Below are positions 35,101 through 43,547 of a stretch of DNA of 64,000 nucleotides, one piece after another; the stretch's first letter is position 1, and each line of letters begins with the position of its first letter. This stretch comes from an uncultured Opitutales bacterium (lineage in GTDB: Bacteria; Verrucomicrobiota; Verrucomicrobiia; Opitutales; Intestinicryptomonadaceae): contig URAK01000003.1 in NCBI GenBank assembly GCA_900545705.1, positions 133,827 to 197,826 of the forward strand, read 5' to 3'. A program made the translations under genes and the position numbers. The notes under the pieces are model-generated. The model was not told the DNA's origin. It saw only the letters and a list, made by a program, of their open reading frames with translations, and did not search any database.

Positions 35101-35815
35101 TTGCAATCTCTTCAAGAATTTTAGAAACGGCGAAAGCCGGATTTTCTGCCTTTAAAATCGGGCGGCCCACAACGATGAAGTCGGAGCCTGTTCTTGCCGC
35201 GTCGGCAGGAGTCATAATGCGCTTTTGCTCGTCTGCCGACGAGCCGGAGGGGCGTATCCCGGGCGTCACAAGCACGGTGTCCTCCGGCAAAATCGAGCGC
35301 AAGCCCTCTATTTCAAGCGGAGAACACACTAACCCTTTCAAGCCGCTGTCCACCGCGAGCTTTGCGAGCTTCTCGACCTGCCATTCAGGCTCGAGCTCTA
35401 CGCCGGTTTCCGCGAGGCTGTCCGCGTCGAACGATGTGAGGACCGTCACCCCAAGTATCAAAAGTTCCGGATTGCGCTCTGCCGCGGACTCAACCGCCCT
35501 GCGCATCATTTCTCTTCCTCCGCTCGCGTGGATTGTAAGCATAGAAACCGGAAGAGCCGACACGCTTTCAACGGCAGACGCCACTGTATTGGGTATGTCG
35601 AAAAGTTTTAAGTCCAGAAAAATTTTAAATCCCATGCCCGAGACTTCGCGGACAAAATCGGCGCCGTACTTCAAGTACATCTGCAAGCCAATTTTTACCC
35701 ATTCGAGTTTTCCCCTAAGCCCGTCGAGGATTTTTAGCGCCGATTCCCTGTCGGGCAAATCCAGCGCAAGTATTAATTTGCAATCGCGTTTTGACATATT
35801 TTTTTTTTTTGCCAT
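35093..35815 (-). CDS. pyrF: Orotidine 5'-phosphate decarboxylase
   Basis: PyrF makes UMP from OMP, the last step of pyrimidine synthesis. The 240-residue protein has KLILALDLPDRESALKIL, the catalytic KIFLDLKLFDIPNTVASAV (Lys-Asp network) and the phosphate-binding end VTPGIRPSGSS with SDFIVVGRPIL. It could start at ATG 35815 or ATG 35797; the longer form has a run of lysines. It is first in an operon with ispD and ispF, and faces ispE across only 33 bases, so both promoters must be very compact or overlap neighbouring DNA. Confidence 0.96.
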   Translation of the reverse strand: MAKKKNMSKRDCKLILALDLPDRESALKILDGLRGKLEWVKIGLQMYLKYGADFVREVSGMGFKIFLDLKLFDIPNTVASAVESVSALPVSMLTIHASGGREMMRRAVESAAERNPELLILGVTVLTSFDADSLAETGVELEPEWQVEKLAKLAVDSGLKGLVCSPLEIEGLRSILPEDTVLVTPGIRPSGSSADEQKRIMTPADAARTGSDFIVVGRPILKAENPAFAVSKILEEIANA

Positions 35816-35848
35816 AATGGTTTAAAATTTTCAATCCAAAATCAAATA

Positions 35849-36730
35849 ATGCCCACAGTAGAAAAATTTTCCCCCTGCAAAGTAAACTTAATGCTCGCCA
35901 TACTCGGCCCGCGACCGGACGGCTTCCACGAACTTCTTAGCCTTGTAGCCCCAACAAAATTCGGCGACATATTGACAGCTGAAACTGCCGATGGAAAAAC
36001 TTGCGATTCGCTCGAATGCAATATGGAAGGCGTTCCGACAGACTCGTCAAATCTAGTGATTAAAGCCGCCGAACTTTTTAGGCAAAAAACCGGATTGAAA
36101 ACTTATTTTAATTTCAGGCTCGAAAAGCGCGTGCCTGCCGGCGCAGGGCTTGGCGGCGGAAGCTCCAACGGAGCGAGCGCATTGCTTGCTGTAAACGAAC
36201 TATGCGGAACCCCTCTGCAAATAAAAGATCTTGAATCAATCGCGGCGCAAATGGGCTCCGACTGCCCTCTTTTCATGACACAGACGCCGGTTGTAATGCG
36301 CGGTAGGGGCGAAAAAGTCTATCCCCTTAGGGGAGCCGCCCGTGAATGCATTTCGCGCCTAAAACTCTTAATCTTTAAACCCGACTTCTCTATAAACACT
36401 GGCTGGGCGTACGCCCAAATGCGGGCAAATCCGGAAGACTACATTGATGAAACCTCCGCGGAGTCCGCGCTTTCAGAGTGGCTTGAAAACCCGAGCATAT
36501 CGGGGCTTCCGCTTATAAACAACATGCAGATAGAAGCCTTTAAAAAATTCCCCGCCCTTCAAATAACACTCGATGAAATAGGCGGGGAATTCAGAGTGCC
36601 GGCCATGATGAGCGGCTCAGGAAGCGCATGCTTCGCAGTCGTAAACAACCTCGATGACTCGGAAATCAAAAAGCTCGCAGATTTCATAAGGGCGAGGCTC
36701 GGGCAATCCTGCACAATCGCGCTTTCTTGA
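35849..36730 (+). CDS. ispE: 4-diphosphocytidyl-2-C-methyl-D-erythritol kinase
   Basis: IspE phosphorylates CDP-methylerythritol between the IspD and IspF steps. The 293-residue GHMP kinase has FSPCKVNLMLAILGPRPDG at the N-terminus, the ATP loop VPAGAGLGGGSSNGASALL (about 94-112), GSDCPLFM and the C-terminal MMSGSGSACFAVV. Length is normal. It is divergent from pyrF-ispD-ispF with 33 bases between starts, so three MEP-pathway enzymes are encoded within 3 kb. No Shine-Dalgarno is evident before ATG 35849. Confidence 0.96.
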   Translation: MPTVEKFSPCKVNLMLAILGPRPDGFHELLSLVAPTKFGDILTAETADGKTCDSLECNMEGVPTDSSNLVIKAAELFRQKTGLKTYFNFRLEKRVPAGAGLGGGSSNGASALLAVNELCGTPLQIKDLESIAAQMGSDCPLFMTQTPVVMRGRGEKVYPLRGAARECISRLKLLIFKPDFSINTGWAYAQMRANPEDYIDETSAESALSEWLENPSISGLPLINNMQIEAFKKFPALQITLDEIGGEFRVPAMMSGSGSACFAVVNNLDDSEIKKLADFIRARLGQSCTIALS

Positions 36731-36782
36731 CATTTTTTTGTTTTTTTTGACGCGTTTAAAAAGCAGCGCGTCGGCCTAAAAA

Positions 36783-36910
36783 TTGTTGCACTCAAAATTT
36801 TTTGGGGGCGCTTTTTTTATAAAAAATCCGCCTTTGGGGTGGATTTAGAGTTTATTCGCGCATAAAAAAACGGGCGCGCCATAAATCTCCCAACTTTTGA
36901 GTGCCAACAA
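36783..36910. repeat. Imperfect inverted repeat with about 97-base interior
   Basis: TTGTTGCACTCAAAA (36783-36797) pairs with TTTTGAGTGCCAACAA (36895-36910) with a single extra base. A terminator-like hairpin lies inside. It may be a long hairpin RNA end, a small mobile-element relic, or chance. Confidence 0.4.
36815..36846 (-). terminator. Possible terminator of the panC operon
   Basis: Minus-strand reading gives AAATCC-A-CC / GG-C-GGATTT with one mismatch and a five-base loop, then TTTATAAAAAAA. It is about 155 bases past the last gene of the operon, so it is only moderately supported. Confidence 0.45.
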
Positions 36911-37002
36911 ATCACAAAATATCTACGCGCGCTAAAAAAACGCGCGCATTTGAAGTAAAAACTCCCAAAAAATTAGCAATCTGCAAACTGCAAGCCACCC
37001 GG

Positions 37003-37341
37003 CTACCACTTTTTGAATATGAAAAATGCTGCGAGAATCATTAGTGCAAACCCCACGAGATAATTCCATTTAAATTCCTCGTGCAGGTACAATACAGAAA
37101 ATATTGAAAACACTGTAAGCGTTATAATTTCCTGGATTGTTTTTAACTCCGCCGCCGTGAATGTCCCATACCCAATCCTGTTTGCAGGAACTTGCAGGCA
37201 GTATTCAAAGAAAGCTATGCCCCAACTTGCAATTATTACTATCCACAGCGGTGACGATTTAAACCTTAAGTGCCCATACCAAGCGAACGTCATAAAAACG
37301 TTCGACGCCGTCAATAAGAGCACGGGAAGAACGTATTTCAT
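37003..37341 (-). CDS. DUF486 / DMT-family small membrane protein
   Basis: The 112-residue protein has four hydrophobic segments and the DUF486 hallmarks TFAWYGHLRFK, SWGIAFFEYCLQVPANRIGY and LKTIQEIITLTVF, ending in a lysine-rich tail. DUF486 belongs to the drug/metabolite transporter superfamily, but no substrate is established. It is the last gene of the panC-nadB-apt-lipoprotein operon, two bases after the lipoprotein gene. Confidence 0.88.
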   Translation of the reverse strand: MKYVLPVLLLTASNVFMTFAWYGHLRFKSSPLWIVIIASWGIAFFEYCLQVPANRIGYGTFTAAELKTIQEIITLTVFSIFSVLYLHEEFKWNYLVGFALMILAAFFIFKKW

Positions 37342-37343
37342 AT

Positions 37344-37775
37344 CTACTTCCTCTTGATTGCCATCGCGCGGTATTTTATGCGCGTAACTGTCGTATCCGT
37401 CTGAATCGGCACATACGAATAGTCGAGCACTATTGCGCCGGGACGCTGCTCGAGAGATGTCTGGCTGTTCATTATAATAATGCCGTCAGCGCCCATTTCC
37501 GCCGCCTTTTGCCGCAATATGTCGTAAGCTGCGGGCTCATCAGACAGCGACGGAGATGCTTCGTAGATTATTACGCCAAGTTCTTCGTAGGGGAAATCCG
37601 GCTTTTTAGTTATGAAAATCTGGACTTCGGAAGGATTTTTCGGAGGTCCAAATACCGTGCTTCCGCCGCTTTTCAACGGATAGAACTCTACGCTTCTGCC
37701 GCCGCAAGAAGTTAGAAACGCAACCGCCAACAGCCCGAAAGCAGCCAGCGCAAGACTAAACGCCCCTTTTTTCAT
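37344..37775 (-). CDS. Lipoprotein of unknown function
   Basis: ATG 37775 gives 143 residues. The N-terminus (MKKGAFSLALAAFGLLAVAF, then LTSCGG) is a lipoprotein signal with the lipidated cysteine in TSCGG. The mature domain includes FGPPKNPSEVQIFITKKPD, YEELGVIIYEA and DILRQKAAEMGADGIIIMNS, a pattern seen in small alpha/beta lipoproteins related to YbjQ- or RcsF-like folds, but I cannot name the family. It starts four bases after apt and is part of that operon. Confidence 0.7.
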   Translation of the reverse strand: MKKGAFSLALAAFGLLAVAFLTSCGGRSVEFYPLKSGGSTVFGPPKNPSEVQIFITKKPDFPYEELGVIIYEASPSLSDEPAAYDILRQKAAEMGADGIIIMNSQTSLEQRPGAIVLDYSYVPIQTDTTVTRIKYRAMAIKRK

Positions 37776-37779
37776 GATT

Positions 37780-38292
37780 CTATTTTTCAAATATTGACAC
37801 AACCGTTTTTCCGCCGAGCCTGTCTCGGCCATGCAAAAACGAGAGCTCCATGAAAAATGCGCAGCAAGCGACATTCGCCCCGGCTATCTCGCACATTTTG
37901 CACATTGCCTCCGCAGTTCCACCTGTGGCAAGTATGTCGTCAACGACCGCAACCCTGTCTGAGCTCGATACAGCATCGTCATGTATGCAAAGGGAATCCG
38001 TGCCGTATTCAAGCGCGTACTCCACACAGATTGTCTTGCAGGGAAGTTTGTTCTTTTTGCGCACGGGCACAAACGGCAGTTTAAGCCTCAATGCGATCAT
38101 CGGACCAAAGAAAAATCCCCTCGATTCGGCCGCGAGAATTTTCGTCGGATTTGTCGCCGATATTTTCTCCGCCATCTCGTCTATCGCCTGGCTATAAGCC
38201 TCGCTGTTTAACATCAGCGGCGTAATGTCGTAAAACAGTATTCCCTTCTTAGGAAAGTCGGGAACACCGCGGATAAATTTTGAGATGTCCAT
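37780..38292 (-). CDS. apt: Adenine phosphoribosyltransferase
   Basis: Apt salvages adenine to AMP using PRPP. The 170-residue protein has FIRGVPDFPKKGILFYDITP at the start, ILAAESRGFFFGPMIALRL, the flexible-loop VRKKNKLPCKT with YALEYGTD, and the PRPP motif RVAVVDDILATGGTAEA (about 113-129). Length matches the family. Its start codon overlaps the nadB stop by one base (TAATG), which implies coupled translation. Confidence 0.96.
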   Translation of the reverse strand: MDISKFIRGVPDFPKKGILFYDITPLMLNSEAYSQAIDEMAEKISATNPTKILAAESRGFFFGPMIALRLKLPFVPVRKKNKLPCKTICVEYALEYGTDSLCIHDDAVSSSDRVAVVDDILATGGTAEAMCKMCEIAGANVACCAFFMELSFLHGRDRLGGKTVVSIFEK

Positions 38293-39890
38293 TAAAAAGA
38301 TTCCTTTTTAAGAATGGTATCGCGGGCTTCGGAGAGTTTTAGGGGATAATCTAGAGTGTAGTGCAATCCCCTGCTCTCATGCCGCGACAGCGCCGAACGG
38401 ATTATCAGCAAAGCCACTTGGACTTCGTTTCTAAGCTCTATTAAATTCGGCTCAATTTTGAAATTCCAGTAATACTCGTCGATTTCGCGGTGCAAATTTT
38501 CCACCCTATTGAGAGCTCGCTCGAGTCGCTTCGTGGTGCGCACTATGCCGACATAGTCCCACATTGTGCGTTTTAATTCCTCAAGATTGTGGTGCAGCAC
38601 GACCCTTTCGTCGGGATTGCGCATGTCACCATCCTTCCAAAGAGGAACTTCACCTTCGTCCACAGGGCGAACATCTTTCAAATATTTATCCACAGCTGCG
38701 GCAGCATTGTCGGCTATTACGACAGCTTCCAATAGAGAGTTGCTCGCGAGCCTGTTAGCCCCGTGCAATCCGGTGCAGGCAACTTCCCCGCAAGCATAAA
38801 GCCCCTTTATGGTTGTAGAGCCGTCAAGCCCCGTCCGCACTCCGCCGCACATGTAGTGGGCGGCGGGAACTACCGGCATGTAATCCTTGGAGATGTCGAT
38901 GCCCTTCTCCATGCAGTGCTCGTAAATTTGCGGGAATCTCTCCTTCAACTCTTTCGCGGAACGCTTTGTAATGTCCAGCCAAACGTGGGCGGATCCAAGG
39001 CGCTTCATTTCGCTGTCGATTGCACGCGCGACTATATCGCGGGGCGCGAGGTCTTTTCGCGGATCGTAGCGCTCCATAAATGCCTCGCCCTTGGCGTTGC
39101 GCAGTATCGCGCCCTCACCCCTCACCGCTTCGGATATTAAAAATCTCTCGCCGTCGCGGGAATACATGGCTGTCGGGTGGAACTGTATAAATTCGAGATT
39201 TGCAACTTCCGCGCCGGCGCGGTAAGCCATGGCGATGCCGTCGCCCGTTGCAATCTCCGGATTTGTAGTGTACAAGTAAACGCAGCCAGTGCCGCCCGTC
39301 GCGAGCATTACAACCGGCGTCTTCATAGTTTTCACCACATTGTTTTTGGTGTCGTATACGTATATGCCGATTATGCTGTCGTCCTGATTTTCAAGGAGAG
39401 TCTTAGCCTTGGCTTTCGTTATTAAGTCTATCGCGAAATGGTGCTCGAGTATTTCAATGTTCGGGTCGGCGGCGACGGCCTTCAAGAGAGCCTCCTCTAT
39501 GGCGCGCCCCGTATAATCCTTGACATGCAGTATTCTGCGCTGCGAATGTCCGCCCTCTCTTCCGAGCGACGGAGAACCGTCCTCCAAGCTCGTAAACTCT
39601 ACGCCCTCCTCGATCAAATCCTTTATTTGCCGGGGGCCGGCGCTGACTATCGCGCGCACTGCGGCCTCGTTGCATAGGCCGTCTCCGGCTATGAGAGTGT
39701 CTTTTACATGCGAATCGAAATCGTCAGCGCAACTTGTCACGCTTGCGATTCCTCCCTGCGCGTGGTTCGTGTTAGTGTCCGATCTCTCCTTTTTTGTTAT
39801 TATCGCGACCTTGTGCCCGAGCTTCGACGACTTCAACGCGAAACTCAATCCTGCAATGCCGCTTCCTACAACTACTGCGTCGAATTTCAT
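38292..39890 (-). CDS. nadB: L-aspartate oxidase
   Basis: NadB oxidises aspartate to iminoaspartate with FAD, the first step of de novo NAD synthesis. From ATG 39890 the protein has 532 residues: FAD loop DAVVVGSGIAGLSFAL (4-19), the substrate-side HAQGGIASV, then LEFIQFHPTAMY, ISEAVRGEGAILRN and CGEVACTGLHGANRLASNS. The C-terminal helical domain (LEELKRTMWDYVGIVRT) is complete. The partner gene nadA is not in this window. It lies between panC (41 bases upstream) and apt. Confidence 0.96.
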   Translation of the reverse strand: MKFDAVVVGSGIAGLSFALKSSKLGHKVAIITKKERSDTNTNHAQGGIASVTSCADDFDSHVKDTLIAGDGLCNEAAVRAIVSAGPRQIKDLIEEGVEFTSLEDGSPSLGREGGHSQRRILHVKDYTGRAIEEALLKAVAADPNIEILEHHFAIDLITKAKAKTLLENQDDSIIGIYVYDTKNNVVKTMKTPVVMLATGGTGCVYLYTTNPEIATGDGIAMAYRAGAEVANLEFIQFHPTAMYSRDGERFLISEAVRGEGAILRNAKGEAFMERYDPRKDLAPRDIVARAIDSEMKRLGSAHVWLDITKRSAKELKERFPQIYEHCMEKGIDISKDYMPVVPAAHYMCGGVRTGLDGSTTIKGLYACGEVACTGLHGANRLASNSLLEAVVIADNAAAAVDKYLKDVRPVDEGEVPLWKDGDMRNPDERVVLHHNLEELKRTMWDYVGIVRTTKRLERALNRVENLHREIDEYYWNFKIEPNLIELRNEVQVALLIIRSALSRHESRGLHYTLDYPLKLSEARDTILKKESF

Positions 39891-39931
39891 AGTAAATTTT
39901 AAATACAGAACTTTCCCGTGTGGCTTTGCGC

Positions 39932-40771
39932 TCAAATTCTAATGTTATCGATAAGCCTCGTCTGCCCGTACCAAATCGCGGCAGAAATTCTCGACTTTCC
40001 CGGAACCGCCTCCAACATCGGGAGGGAGGTTTCAGCGTCCACTATTTCCACATAAATCACGCGGGTTTTTGCGTTTGTGACCTTGTTGATGACGTGCGCC
40101 TTTATGCGGTCTACATTCGAGCATCCTTCTATGCAAAGCCTGCGGCCGTCTTCAAGAGCCTCGTGCAACCGCGATGCGCCGAGTCGCTCCATTTTGTCGA
40201 GATACTTGTTCCGCGAGCTCAGAGCCAAACCGTTTTCGTCGCGGACGATTTCCCCCGTTACAATTTCCACTCCCATAAAGAGGTCGCGCACCATGCGCTT
40301 TATAATCGAGACTTGCTGGGCGTCTTTTTCCCCGAACACGGCTATGTCCGGGCGCACTATATTAAAGAGTATTGTGACTATTGTAGTCACTCCCCTGAAA
40401 TGCTTCGGGCGGGTTTTCCCGCACAAGTATCTGCTGATATCTTCCTCGTTTACGTATGTTGAGGCGTCCGGCAGATAAATGTCCGACACGGACGGGGCAA
40501 ATACTATGTCTGCGCCAGCCGCCTCGCATTTGGCTGCGTCTTCTTCAAGTTGGCGCGGGTATTTGTCGAAATCTTCGTTTGGCCCAAACTGGGTCGGGTT
40601 CACGAAAATGGAAACCACCACCGTGTCGGCAAGCTCTTTTGCCTTGCGTACGAGGCTTAAATGCCCCTCATGCAGCGCGCCCATAGTGGGCACGAGCGCG
40701 ATTTTCCCGCCATTTGAACGGGCCGACTTGGAAAAAGCCGTCATTTCTGCCGGAGAAGATATTATTTTCAT
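39932..40771 (-). CDS. panC: Pantothenate synthetase
   Basis: PanC condenses pantoate and beta-alanine with ATP. The 279-residue protein shows KIALVPTMGALHEGHLSLVR (HxGH-type ATP site), VVSIFVNPTQFGPNEDFDKY, FRGVTTIVTILFNIVRPDI, FGEKDAQQVSIIKRM and LALSSRNKYL (the KMSKS-like loop). Length is normal. It heads the five-gene operon with nadB, apt, the lipoprotein and the DUF486 protein, and is divergent from dapL over 91 bases. Confidence 0.97.
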   Translation of the reverse strand: MKIISSPAEMTAFSKSARSNGGKIALVPTMGALHEGHLSLVRKAKELADTVVVSIFVNPTQFGPNEDFDKYPRQLEEDAAKCEAAGADIVFAPSVSDIYLPDASTYVNEEDISRYLCGKTRPKHFRGVTTIVTILFNIVRPDIAVFGEKDAQQVSIIKRMVRDLFMGVEIVTGEIVRDENGLALSSRNKYLDKMERLGASRLHEALEDGRRLCIEGCSNVDRIKAHVINKVTNAKTRVIYVEIVDAETSLPMLEAVPGKSRISAAIWYGQTRLIDNIRI

Positions 40772-40862
40772 TGATTTTACTCCTACACTCTTATTTTTTT
40801 TATACTTGTTATATTTTTTGAAAAAATCAACCCATTAAAAAAAACAATAATAACAAACGCAA

Positions 40863-42107
40863 ATGAGCGATTCATACATACAAAACCTATTCGCCGAAAG
40901 AATCGGCGGAGTCAACTACGGGAAAAGCACGGCAATATACAAGTTTGAAAAGATTAAGAGGGCCAAGCGCGCGGCCAAAGCCGCCAAGCCCGATGTTGAA
41001 CTCATAGACATGGGAGTGGGCGAGCCCGACGACATGGCGTTTCCCGAAGTGGTAGAGGCGCTGTACGCGGCTGCGAAGAATCCGGCAAACCGCGGATACG
41101 CAGACAACGGCGGCCCCGATTTCAAAAAAGCTGCTGCTGGATACATGAAGGCCGTATTTGGAGTAGAGCTCGACCCCGAAACGGAAATTCTGCACTCGAT
41201 AGGCTCGAAAGCAGCCCTCAGCATTTTGCCGAATTGCTTTATAAACCCCGGAGACGTCGTAATCATGACAGTTCCCGGCTACCCGGTATTCGGGACTCAC
41301 GCAAAATATCTCGGCGGCGAAGTTTACAATTTGCAGCTAAAGCCTGAAAACAATTTTCTGCCCAACCTCGACGAAATCCCCGCCGACATATTAAAGCGCG
41401 CGAAAGTCATAGTTGTAAACTATCCGAACAATCCCACTGGCGCGAACGCAACGCCCGAATTTTTTGAAAAGCTCGTAAAATTCGCAAAGGCAAATAATCT
41501 GATAGTTGTATCCGACGCCGCGTACGCCTCCTTGACATTCGACACTCCCGCCCTCTCGATACTCCAAGTCGAAGGCGCCAAAGACGTGGCAGTGGAACTC
41601 CATTCGCTCTCGAAAAGCCACAACATGACCGGTTGGAGAATCGGCTGGGTGTGCGGGAATCCGCTAATAGTAAAAGCGTACGGAGACGTTAAGGACAATA
41701 CCGACTCCGGACAATTCCTCGGCATACAGCTCGCAGCTGCCAAGGGGCTGGAAAATCCCCAAATTACGCGCGCAATAGCCCAAAAATACTCCCGCAGAAT
41801 GGATTTGCTCGTCGACGTCCTCAAAAAATCCGGCTTCTCCCCGAGAAAGCCCAAGGCGGGATTCTTCCTTTATATGGCGGCCCCGAAGGCGGCAATTTTA
41901 AAGGACGGCACCCGCAAAGAATTCAAAAGCGGTGAAGATTTCTCGCAATGGATGATAACCGAACACCTCATTAGCACGGTGCCGTGGGACGACGCCGGCG
42001 CATTCGTCAGATTCTCAGTGACGTTTGAGGCGCACGGTGAGTACGCCGAAAAAGCGGTCGTCGCCGAAATTGAGCGCAGACTCGGCGAATCCAAATTCGA
42101 CTTCTAA
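40863..42107 (+). CDS. dapL: LL-diaminopimelate aminotransferase
   Basis: DapL converts tetrahydrodipicolinate directly to LL-diaminopimelate, bypassing the DapD/C/E steps; it is typical of plants, Chlamydiae and other PVC bacteria. The 414-residue class I aminotransferase has MGVGEPDDMAFPEVVEAL, GYADNGGPDFKKAAAGYM, the family block HSIGSKAALSILPNCFINPG and PNNPTGA. The PLP-binding lysine is K251 in HSLSKSHNMTGWRIGW. The GSKAAL block separates DapL from ordinary aspartate aminotransferases. No Shine-Dalgarno is visible. It is 66 bases upstream of purU. Confidence 0.9.
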   Translation: MSDSYIQNLFAERIGGVNYGKSTAIYKFEKIKRAKRAAKAAKPDVELIDMGVGEPDDMAFPEVVEALYAAAKNPANRGYADNGGPDFKKAAAGYMKAVFGVELDPETEILHSIGSKAALSILPNCFINPGDVVIMTVPGYPVFGTHAKYLGGEVYNLQLKPENNFLPNLDEIPADILKRAKVIVVNYPNNPTGANATPEFFEKLVKFAKANNLIVVSDAAYASLTFDTPALSILQVEGAKDVAVELHSLSKSHNMTGWRIGWVCGNPLIVKAYGDVKDNTDSGQFLGIQLAAAKGLENPQITRAIAQKYSRRMDLLVDVLKKSGFSPRKPKAGFFLYMAAPKAAILKDGTRKEFKSGEDFSQWMITEHLISTVPWDDAGAFVRFSVTFEAHGEYAEKAVVAEIERRLGESKFDF

Positions 42108-42114
42108 CAACCTA

Positions 42115-42153
42115 CCGCCCGGCGCAACGCGCTTTTTTGCGCGCGCAGGGCGG
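42115..42153 (+). promoter_or_regulatory. Strong hairpin in the dapL-purU gap
   Basis: CCGCCC (42115-42120) pairs with GGGCGG (42148-42153), enclosing a second CGCGC / GCGCG arm around TTTTTT. It sits 20 bases before the purU start and just before its ACGGAG site. It could attenuate readthrough, protect an mRNA end, or simply punctuate the operon. Confidence 0.5.
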
Positions 42154-42173
42154 AATAAGAAACGGAGATTTTA

Positions 42174-43025
42174 ATGCAGGAAGAAAGAATCATAGCGTTG
42201 TTGCACGGCCCGGACAGAGCCGGAATAGTCGCGAGGGTTTCCGGTTGGATATACGCGCGCGGAGGAAACATTCTTCACGCCGACCAGCACAGGGACAGGC
42301 AGGAAGGCATATTTTTCCAGCGCGTGGAATGGATTCCGGTAGGCGACATTGGCGAGGAAATACGCCTTTTCGAGAAACTGGCCCATAAAGACTTGGATAT
42401 GCGTACGACCGTAATGAGATCGTCCAGAAAGCCGAAAATCGCGCTGATGGTCTCCAAGTTTGAGCATTGTTTTAGCGACATCGTGCTGCGCTGCCGCTCG
42501 GGAGAACTCAACTGCGAAATCGCATGCGTAATCTCCAACCATGAAGATCTGCGCGAGATGTCCGAGATGTTTGGGCTGAAATTTTACTACACTCCGATAT
42601 CAAAGGAAACAAAGCCGCAAACGGAGGCCGAACAGCTTAAAATAATCCGCGAAAGCGGCGCAGAGCTCGTCGTGATGGCGCGCTACATGCAGATTTTAAG
42701 CGAAGGCTTCATCGACGCCTGCCCCGCGCCTATAATAAATATCCACCACAGCTTTCTTCCAGCATTCGCCGGCGCAAAGCCCTACCATAAGGCATACGAG
42801 CGCGGCGTAAAAATCATTGGAGCCACTGCCCACTATGCGACAAAAGACCTTGACGAAGGTCCGATTATCGCGCAGGTAGTAACGACAGTGAGCCACCGCG
42901 ACAATGTGGAGGATTTGATGCGCAAAGGCAGGGAACTCGAACGCGAGGCGCTCGCAGAGGCCGTAAGGTGGCACATCGAGGGCCGCATTCTCACCTACAA
43001 AAATAAAACCGTAATATTCGACTAA
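42174..43025 (+). CDS. purU: Formyltetrahydrofolate deformylase
   Basis: PurU hydrolyses 10-formyltetrahydrofolate to tetrahydrofolate and formate, balancing one-carbon pools. The 283-residue protein has an N-terminal ACT domain (about 5-80: IIALLHGPDRAGIVARVSGW) and a C-terminal formyltransferase-fold domain with KIALMVSKFEHCF, ELVVMARYMQILSEGF, the catalytic NIHHSFLPAFAGAKPY (Asn and His) and ATAHYATKDLDEGPII (Asp). GGAG lies before the start. It is followed eight bases later by the Nudix gene. Confidence 0.96.
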   Translation: MQEERIIALLHGPDRAGIVARVSGWIYARGGNILHADQHRDRQEGIFFQRVEWIPVGDIGEEIRLFEKLAHKDLDMRTTVMRSSRKPKIALMVSKFEHCFSDIVLRCRSGELNCEIACVISNHEDLREMSEMFGLKFYYTPISKETKPQTEAEQLKIIRESGAELVVMARYMQILSEGFIDACPAPIINIHHSFLPAFAGAKPYHKAYERGVKIIGATAHYATKDLDEGPIIAQVVTTVSHRDNVEDLMRKGRELEREALAEAVRWHIEGRILTYKNKTVIFD

Positions 43026-43033
43026 TCCGGAGT

Positions 43034-43546
43034 ATGCCAGAGCGTCCGCTGCCGTTTAAAATAAGCGTATTGGTGTTCGTGCGCAACACCGGCGGGAAAC
43101 TTTTGCTAATACGCAGGAACAAGTCGCCAAACATGGGAATGTGGAGTCCGATAGGCGGCAAGCTTGAAATGTCCGAGGGGGAGTCGCCTTACGAGTGCGC
43201 AATTAGGGAAACTCACGAGGAAATCGGAATGGAGCTTGCCGAATCCGACCTCAGAATGTTTTCTATGATAAGCGAAAAATCCTACGAGGGCGGAACCCAC
43301 TGGCTGATGTTTCTGTTCGACGTAAAAAAACGCATAAGCGAACTTCCCCAAAATATTTCCGAAGGCTCGTTCGGGCTGTTCGACCCCGCGGAGATAGATT
43401 CGCTTTCAATTCCAGAGACAGACAGGGTTTTGCTCTGGGGTGTATGGAAGAAATATGCGGAAAACGGTTTTGCAGTAATGCGCGCGGAATGCGCCGACGG
43501 CGTAAAGGCCGTATTTGAACAAACAGATATTTTCAAGAAACAATAA
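43034..43546 (+). CDS. Nudix hydrolase
   Basis: Nudix enzymes cleave nucleoside diphosphates linked to another group. The 170-residue protein has the Nudix box GGKLEMSEGESPYECAIRET followed by HEEIGME. It has seven residues rather than the usual five between the first Gly and Glu, a two-residue insertion. All catalytic acidic residues are kept. Upstream KISVLVFVRNTGGKLLLIRR and PNMGMWSPIGGK resemble 8-oxo-dGTPase or ADP-ribose types, but the substrate cannot be assigned. It stands between purU and pyrE in a tight operon. Confidence 0.9.
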   Translation: MPERPLPFKISVLVFVRNTGGKLLLIRRNKSPNMGMWSPIGGKLEMSEGESPYECAIRETHEEIGMELAESDLRMFSMISEKSYEGGTHWLMFLFDVKKRISELPQNISEGSFGLFDPAEIDSLSIPETDRVLLWGVWKKYAENGFAVMRAECADGVKAVFEQTDIFKKQ

Positions 43547-43547
43547 A

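Noticed and set aside
36721..36780. GACGCG / CGCGTC stem after ispE as a terminator
   Set aside because: The T run lies before rather than after the stem on the plus strand, so it does not have the form of a rho-independent terminator for ispE.
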